A stretch of 13,021 nt of DNA, taken from positions 1 to 13,021 of the forward strand of contig BAXV01000087.1 of assembly GCA_001310715.1 (NCBI GenBank), given 5' to 3'. Both the position numbers and the translations under genes were made by a program. The notes under the pieces are model-generated. The model did not search any database. It saw only the letters and a program-made list of their open reading frames with translations, and was not told the DNA's origin. The stretch comes from Pseudovibrio sp. JCM 19062. GTDB lineage: Bacteria > Pseudomonadota > Alphaproteobacteria > Rhizobiales > Stappiaceae. This document shows, piece after piece, positions 7,828 to 13,021 of this stretch; positions within the stretch are counted from its first letter, which is position 1, and each line of letters opens with the position of its first letter.

Positions 7828-7844
7828 CAATAAAGGGGGGTGTT

Positions 7845-10513
7845 ATGACCAAGTGGGTCTACATCTTTGGAGAAAACAAAACCGAGGGCGATGCTTCCAT
7901 GAAGGAGCTGCTTGGCGGTAAGGGGGCCAACCTTGCCGAAATGAGCAGACTAGGATTGCCTGTTCCTCCCGGCTTTACGATCACGACGCAAGTTTGCACG
8001 CACTATTATGACAAAGGCCAGCAGTATCCCGCCGCGCTCAAAGAGCAGGTGCATGCTGCGATTGTTGCTGTTGAAGAGCTGACGGGTCGTAAATTCAACT
8101 CTACGACAGAGCCATTGCTGCTTTCTGTGCGCTCCGGTGCCCGTGTTTCCATGCCTGGCATGATGGACACGGTTTTGAACCTTGGTCTTAATGACCTAAC
8201 CGTTGAGGCGCTAGCAAAAGACGCAGATGACGAGCGGTTTGCTTATGACAGCTATCGCCGCTTTATCCAGATGTATTCCGATGTGGTTTTGGGTGTTGAC
8301 CATGACTACTTTGAGGAAATTCTGGAAGACTTCAAAGATGAGCATGACTACTCCCTTGATACGGACCTTTCCGGTGCTGACTGGAAGGGGATAGTTGCTT
8401 CCTACAAGGACAAGGTTGAAGAGGAGCTTGGTCGTCCTTTCCCCGAAGATCCGGAGGAACAGCTTTGGGGAGCTATTGGTGCCGTCTTCAAAAGCTGGAT
8501 GATCCCACGGGCAAAGACCTATCGCGCGCTGCATGAGATCCCTGAGGATTGGGGCACTGCGGTGAACGTTCAGGCGATGGTATTTGGCAATACGGGCGAT
8601 AATTCTGCAACCGGTGTTGCCTTTACCCGTAACCCGTCTACTGGTGAAAACGCGCTTTATGGTGAGTTTTTAATCAATGCGCAGGGTGAGGATGTTGTGG
8701 CGGGTATTCGTACGCCGCAGGACATTACCGAGAAAGCCCGGATCGAAGCGCATTCTGAAAAGCCATCCCTAGAAGCGATCATGCCGGAGGTGTTTGCGGA
8801 GTTTCAGGCTGTCTGTGACAAACTGGAGAACCACTACCGTGACATGCAGGATCTGGAGTTCACCGTTGAGCACGGCAAGCTTTGGATGCTTCAGACCCGT
8901 AGCGGCAAGCGGACGCTGAAAGCTGCGCTGAAGATTGCGGTTGATATGGCGGATAACGGCTGATCACCAAGGAAGAGGCTGTCGAGCGTATTGCTCCGGC
9001 GTCTCTGGATCAGCTGCTGCACCCAACCATTGACCCAAACAGTGAGCGGGATGAGCTGACGGTTGGTCTGCCGGCTTCTCCGGGTGCTGCTTGTGGTGCG
9101 ATTGTGTTTAACTCCGATGATGCCGAGACTGAAAGGCAAATGGCCGCTCTGTCATTCTGGTGCGTACTGAAACCAGTCCGGAAGATATTCACGGCATGCA
9201 TGCTGCGGAAGGCATTTTGACAACGCGCGGCGGGATGACCAGTCACGCGGCTGTTGTGGCACGCGGCATGGGTAAACCTTGTGTGGCTGGTGCGGGTACG
9301 ATCCGTGTTGATGCACGCAATGAGATTATGACCGTTGATGGCCGGAGCTTTGGCAAGGGTGATGTGATCACCATTGACGGCGGTAACGGTCAGGTGCTGG
9401 CCGGTAAGGTGCAGATGCTGGAGCCTGAGCTTTCCGGTGACTTCAAGAAGCTGATGGAATGGGCTGATAGCATTCGCCGCATGAATGTGCGGGCAAATGC
9501 TGAAACCCCTGCAGATGTGAAGGTTGCGCTTTCCTTTGGGGCGGAAGGCATCGGTCTTTGCCGAACCGAGCATATGTTCTTTGAAGGCGAGCGTATTCTT
9601 GCGGTGCGCGAGATGATCCTGTCTGATACGGTTCAGGAGCGTAAAGCAGCGCTTGCAAAGCTGCTGCCGATCCAGCGTCAGGACTTCATCGATATCTTTG
9701 AGTTGATGGTTGATCGTCCGGTCACCATTCGTCTGCTTGATCCACCTTTGCATGAGTTTCTTCCGAAGACGGAAGAGGACATTGCAGAAGTTGCCAAGCA
9801 GATGGACATTGATCCGGAAGAGCTGCGCGAGCGGGCGGAGGAGCTGGAAGAGTTCAACCCGATGCTTGGCAACCGTGGCTGCCGCTTGCTGATTTCCTAT
9901 CCGGAAATTGCAGAGATGCAGGCTCGGGCGATCTTTGAAGCTGCTCTGGACGTTTCCAAGCGTCATAACCGTAAGGTGCACCTGAAATTATGGTGCCGCT
10001 GGTTAGTCTGAAGAGTGAGCTGGATATTGTCCGTGCAAGCATCGAGGCACGGCGGAGGTTGTGGCGCGAGAGTTGGGCGTGAAGCCCGAGTTCTCCGTTG
10101 GGACCATGATCGAGCTGCCAAGGGCCGCGCTGCTTTCTGAAGACATTGCGGAGTCTGCGGAGTTCTTCTCCTTTGGCACTAATGATCTGACGCAGACCAC
10201 CTTTGGTATCTCCCGCGATGATGCAGCTTCCTTCCTGGGTAAGTATCAGGAACGCAAGGTGATTGAGAAAGATCCGTTTGTATCACTGGATGTGAAGGGT
10301 GTCGGTCAGCTGGTGGAGCTTTCTGTCAAGAATGGCCGTAAGAGCAAGCCTGACATCAAGCTTGGGATTTGCGGCGAGCATGGTGGTGATCCGGCGTCTA
10401 TTGCTTTTTGTGAGGAAGTTGGCCTGAACTATGTGTCCTGCTCTCCGTTCCGGGTTCCTGTTGCGCGTCTTGCAGCAGCGCAGGCGGTGCTTGCTCAGCG
10501 GAATAAAGGGTGA
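7845..10513 (+). CDS. ppdK: Pyruvate, phosphate dikinase, four frameshifts
   Basis: Interconverts pyruvate, ATP and phosphate with phosphoenolpyruvate, AMP and diphosphate in the cytosol; in heterotrophs it serves gluconeogenesis or PPi-dependent glycolysis. Seen: the N-terminal ATP-grasp domain ([44 protein letters not shown]), the phosphohistidine domain [19 protein letters not shown] with the swivelling His near residue 467, and the C-terminal TIM barrel ([41 protein letters not shown] with the catalytic Cys near 866). One base is missing at each of 8959-8961, 9132-9134 (AAA), 9981-9982 (CC) and 10048-10052; correction gives 890 residues, as expected. The ATG at 7845 follows a G6 run and is preferred to the TTG at 7815. 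The stop overlaps the meaB start. Confidence 0.95.
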
Positions 10514-11499
10514 GTGGCTTGACTAACAAGGTGAGGAGCTGGCCCGGATCAGCTCCTACCAGTCTTAAAGAGTTGAGAGCTGGTGGTAAGCCAGCTCTGG
10601 CCCGTTTGCTTAGCGCAATCGAGAGCTATGAGGGGCATCCGCAACTGATTGCTCTCTTGGATGAAGCGCTGCTAAACCCGATTGCGCATGTGATTGCGCT
10701 GACGGGGCCTCCCGGTGTCGGGAAATCCACCCTTACAAATGCAATGATCGCCCAATACCGCCGTGCTGACAAAAGCGTTGATGATTGCGGTTGATCCTTC
10801 CTCTCAGGTCTCCGGCGGCTCGCTGCTCGGGGACCGGACACGGCTTTCAACGGACCCGGAAGACCAGAAGGTGTTTGTGCGCTCCATGGCAGCACGGGAC
10901 CGGCTGGGCGGGCTCTCCGAACATGCCATTGCTGCGGTGATCCTGATGCGGGCCGTGATGGACCGGGTGATCGTGGAAAGTGTTGGTATCGGGCAATCCG
11001 AGGCGGATGTGGCTCTGGTTGCTGACACTTGTGTGCTGTGTATTCAGCCGGGGTCTGGTGACAGCCTGCAATTCATGAAGGCGGGCATCATGGAGCTGCC
11101 GGACATTATCTGTGTGACCAAGGCTGATATGGGTGACATTGCCAGCCGCGCGCGGGCGGATGTGGAAGGGGCCATGAGCCTGAGTGCGCGCAGGGGGAAC
11201 TGGAAGGTTCCGGTACTGATGTTAAGCGCACTGGACAATAAAGGCTGGGTGATCTGATCGAGGCCAGTGACTGTCATTATTCTGTGTTGCAGTCTGCTGG
11301 TGAGCTTTCCGTTCAACGTTCCAATCAGGTGAAAGCGTGGTTGATAGACCAGCTAAAGGTTCAGTTCGGGCAGCACTGCGTTGCGGTGTTGCAAAGCGCT
11401 GGCGTGAACTGGGACGAGGCGATCCGGCATCCTTTTGCCTTCAAGCAGGAAACCAGTGATACCTTCGCTGCGTTCTGGAAGGGTTTTTCCAAAAGCTAG
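10510..11499 (+). CDS. meaB: MeaB/ArgK-family GTPase (methylmalonyl-CoA mutase chaperone type), two frameshifts
   Basis: A G3E-class GTPase. Characterised MeaB proteins gate cofactor loading and protect adenosylcobalamin-dependent methylmalonyl-CoA mutase in the cytosol. Seen: P-loop TGPPGVGKS (65-73), AVDPSS at about 93-98, [19 protein letters not shown] (156-164), the base-recognition motif TKAD (203-206; NKxD is canonical) and a late LSAL. The frame has one base too many in the A4 run 10771-10774 and one too few at 11245; the two cancel, giving 329 residues, the usual length. GTG 10510 overlaps the ppdK stop as GTGA, implying translational coupling. No mutase gene is in the window, so the client is unproven. 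Related alphaproteobacterial proteins have been labelled ArgK or LAO transport kinase; MeaB is the better name. Confidence 0.88.
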
Positions 11500-11546
11500 C
11501 TTTTGAAAGGGCGCATAAAGTAGCTGCAGCTTAGATCGCTGCGCCC
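11490..11546. terminator. Palindromic convergent junction meaB / GGDEF-EAL
   Basis: CAAAAGCTAGCTTTTG is a perfect 16-base palindrome (11490-11505) containing the meaB stop TAG. It is followed by the 10-base palindrome AGCTGCAGCT (11522-11531) inside a GGGCGC (11509-11514) / GCGCCC (11541-11546) inverted repeat that reaches into the last codons of the opposite gene. Neither strand has a long T-tract after the stems, so termination at this tail-to-tail junction is plausible but unproven. Confidence 0.35.
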
Positions 11547-13021
11547 ACTCTGATCCTGCGTGGTTTTGGGATGCGTTCTTCGTGCATGTCCTCACGCCAT
11601 AAACGGAACTTGCCAAGCGGGATCGGGCGGGAGAACAGGTAACCCTGCATCATGGGGCAGTCCATGGTGAACAGCAGTTCCTTTTGCTCTTCTTCCTCAA
11701 CGCCTTCCACACACACATTCATGCCAAGACGCAGGCCAAGCTTGATCGAGATCGCCAGAATTTCTCTCGCTTTTGGACATGTGACGGCGCCATTGACGAA
11801 GGAGCGATCAATCTTGATCTTGTCGAACAGATCCCGGCGCAGATAGCTGAGGGATGAGAAGCCGGTGCCGAAATCATCGAGTGCGATTTTCACACCGGAG
11901 CTGCGCAGGCGCTCGATCACTTCAACCACGTTCTCGGAGTAGTTGATGAGCACATCTTCGGTTACTTCCAACTCAAGACGACCTGGCTCCAACTGGTATT
12001 TTTGCAGCAATGCGTTGACCAGTTCAGGGAACTCTGGATGGCGCAGCTGGGTTGGTGAGACGTTCACGCACATGGTGACATTATCAAGGGAGGAGCCATC
12101 TTTGATTGCGTTCTCCAGCACCCATTCGCCGATGCGGTTGATGAGCATGGATTCTTCGGCAACCGGCAAAAAGGCAGCGGGTGGCAACAAGCCTTTTTTT
12201 CGGGTGGTTCCAGCGAATAAGGGCTTCGGCGGCGAGAATGTTTTTGCCGGTGGCGTCCATAATGGCTGGTAGTAGTTCTGGAATTCGTTGGCGCTGAGTG
12301 CGCGCTTGATGTCTTCCTCAATCTCGCGAGAGATCTGAAGGCTGTTTTCCATCTCTTTTTCAAAGATAACGTAGCGCCCACGGCCCAGTTCTTGGCCTCG
12401 TAAAGGGCAATATCCGCTCTGCGCAGAAGGGCCGTCAGCTCGTGGCCATGCGCCGGTGAGAGCGCCACACCCATGCTGGCGGTGGTCAGGATCTTGTGCT
12501 TTTCAACCATGAAGGCATCGGAGAGCATCTTTTCGATATACATGCAGGTCTCGATGATCTCTTCTACATTGGTGCGCTGAGAGAGTACCAGAAGGAATTC
12601 ATCTCCACTGACGCGGGCGACGCGGTCTTCCGGGTTGATTGATGACTTCAAACGCTCGGCGACCAGTTTGATGACCTCATCGCCAATGGTATGGCCCAGA
12701 CTGTCGTTGACCTGTTTGAAGTGGTCCAGATCCAAGAAGACAATGCCGGTAAAGAACTGTTTTTGGCGGTCGCGCCATAACACGTTTGCCGCAAAAATCT
12801 CAAACCATGTTCTGTTGGGCAGTCCGCTCAAGGCATCATGCAGGGCTGCATGTGTGGCGTCTGCTTCGTTTTGCAAGATCCGGTCTGTCATCTTGATGTA
12901 GCGCAGCAAGATCAACACTGTCATGAGCAGGATAGCAGCGATGGTTCCCAGAAAGTAGGGCGAGGAACTGGTGAAGATCGTGCCGGAGGTGCCGTGGTTT
13001 TCCAGCTGAGGTTTGCAATTG
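11531..13021 (-). CDS. GGDEF-EAL cyclic-di-GMP protein, partial at N-terminus, three frameshifts
   Basis: A membrane-anchored putative diguanylate cyclase/phosphodiesterase. From the right edge: a short polar stretch, a transmembrane helix (YFLGTIAAILLMTVLILL), a GGDEF domain (HDALSGLPNR, FLDLDHFKQVNDSLGH, signature SGDEF) and an EAL domain (EALIRW, NVSPTQLR, EVTEDVL, ALDDFGTGFSSL, DKIKIDRSFV, VEGVEEEEQ, QGYLFSRP). Metal- and substrate-binding EAL residues are present, so phosphodiesterase activity is likely. The GGDEF signature has Ser in place of the first Gly, and the position of the inhibitory RxxD site reads NPED. A base is missing at 12384-12386 (CCC) and at 12264-12265, and one is extra in T7 12194-12200; EALIRW appears only after correction. 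The N-terminal sensor lies outside the window. Confidence 0.9.

Larger units (their letters stand above)
7519..7844. other. Divergent intergenic region TPR/ppdK
   Basis: AT-rich, with no gene seen. It contains three dyads: CTCTCA-T-TGAGAG (7525-7537) just before the TPR start, CACTCA-N11-TGAGTG (7605-7627), and AGTGAGA-N10-TCTCACT (7804-7827) before the ppdK ribosome site. It also contains an extended -10 promoter facing ppdK. Confidence 0.55.

Noticed and set aside
7815..7847. TTG 7815 as the ppdK start
   Set aside because: ATG 7845 follows the purine-rich ribosome site directly and matches the usual family N-terminus; the TTG lies inside the leader hairpin.
9010..9981. A 323-codon minus-strand frame opposite ppdK
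   Set aside because: It lies wholly antisense to the conserved phosphohistidine and barrel domains of ppdK, and its composition is that of a reversed coding strand.
12064..12240. Serine/arginine-rich C-terminal tail of the GGDEF protein
   Set aside because: It is the out-of-frame reading of the EAL domain after the missing base at 12384-12386.

Overview
The window reads as chromosomal DNA of an alphaproteobacterium, most likely a marine Hyphomicrobiales member of the Stappiaceae (Pseudovibrio-like). That placement is inferred from protein character, moderate GC judged by eye, and the arrangement of a DUF2007 gene and a tRNA methyltransferase divergent from a polyprenyl synthetase. I see no rRNA, tRNA, CRISPR array, insertion sequence or phage gene.

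Layout. (1) 1-992, minus: a TrmN6-like tRNA1(Val) methyltransferase, cut by the left edge, and a small DUF2007 protein. (2) 1188-2200, plus: a polyprenyl diphosphate synthase (IspB type) ending in a clear rho-independent terminator. (3) About 2263-4303: an accessory stretch with two divergent short-chain dehydrogenases (one KduD-like), AT-rich spacers and an unassigned open segment. (4) 4304-4701, plus: a GFA-family zinc protein. (5) 4798-7518, minus: ispE behind a 606-codon TPR protein. (6) 7845-11499, plus: ppdK overlapping a MeaB/ArgK-type GTPase gene. (7) 11531 to the right edge, minus: a membrane-anchored GGDEF-EAL protein.

The dominant feature is not a new system but the state of the reading frames. 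Ten of the eleven recognisable genes are interrupted by single-base indels. I located 22 (19 missing bases, 3 extra bases), mostly at homopolymers. Correcting each one restores family motifs (EALxRW, YxxxK, the IspE C-terminus), and the corrected lengths of all eight frame-broken genes with both ends in the window become whole numbers of codons. Housekeeping genes are hit as hard as accessory ones. I read this as uncorrected sequencing or assembly error, so the broken genes are annotated as single CDSs over their full span.

Functional links: ispE (isoprenoid precursor synthesis) and ispB (use of those precursors for the quinone tail) sit on either side of the accessory stretch. ppdK and meaB overlap and are probably translated together, joining the pyruvate/PEP node with a cobalamin-enzyme chaperone. 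Noncoding regions worth attention are the CCAAT/ATTGG-rich divergent promoter at 993-1187, the dyad-rich spacer at 7519-7844, and the palindromic junction of meaB with the GGDEF-EAL gene.
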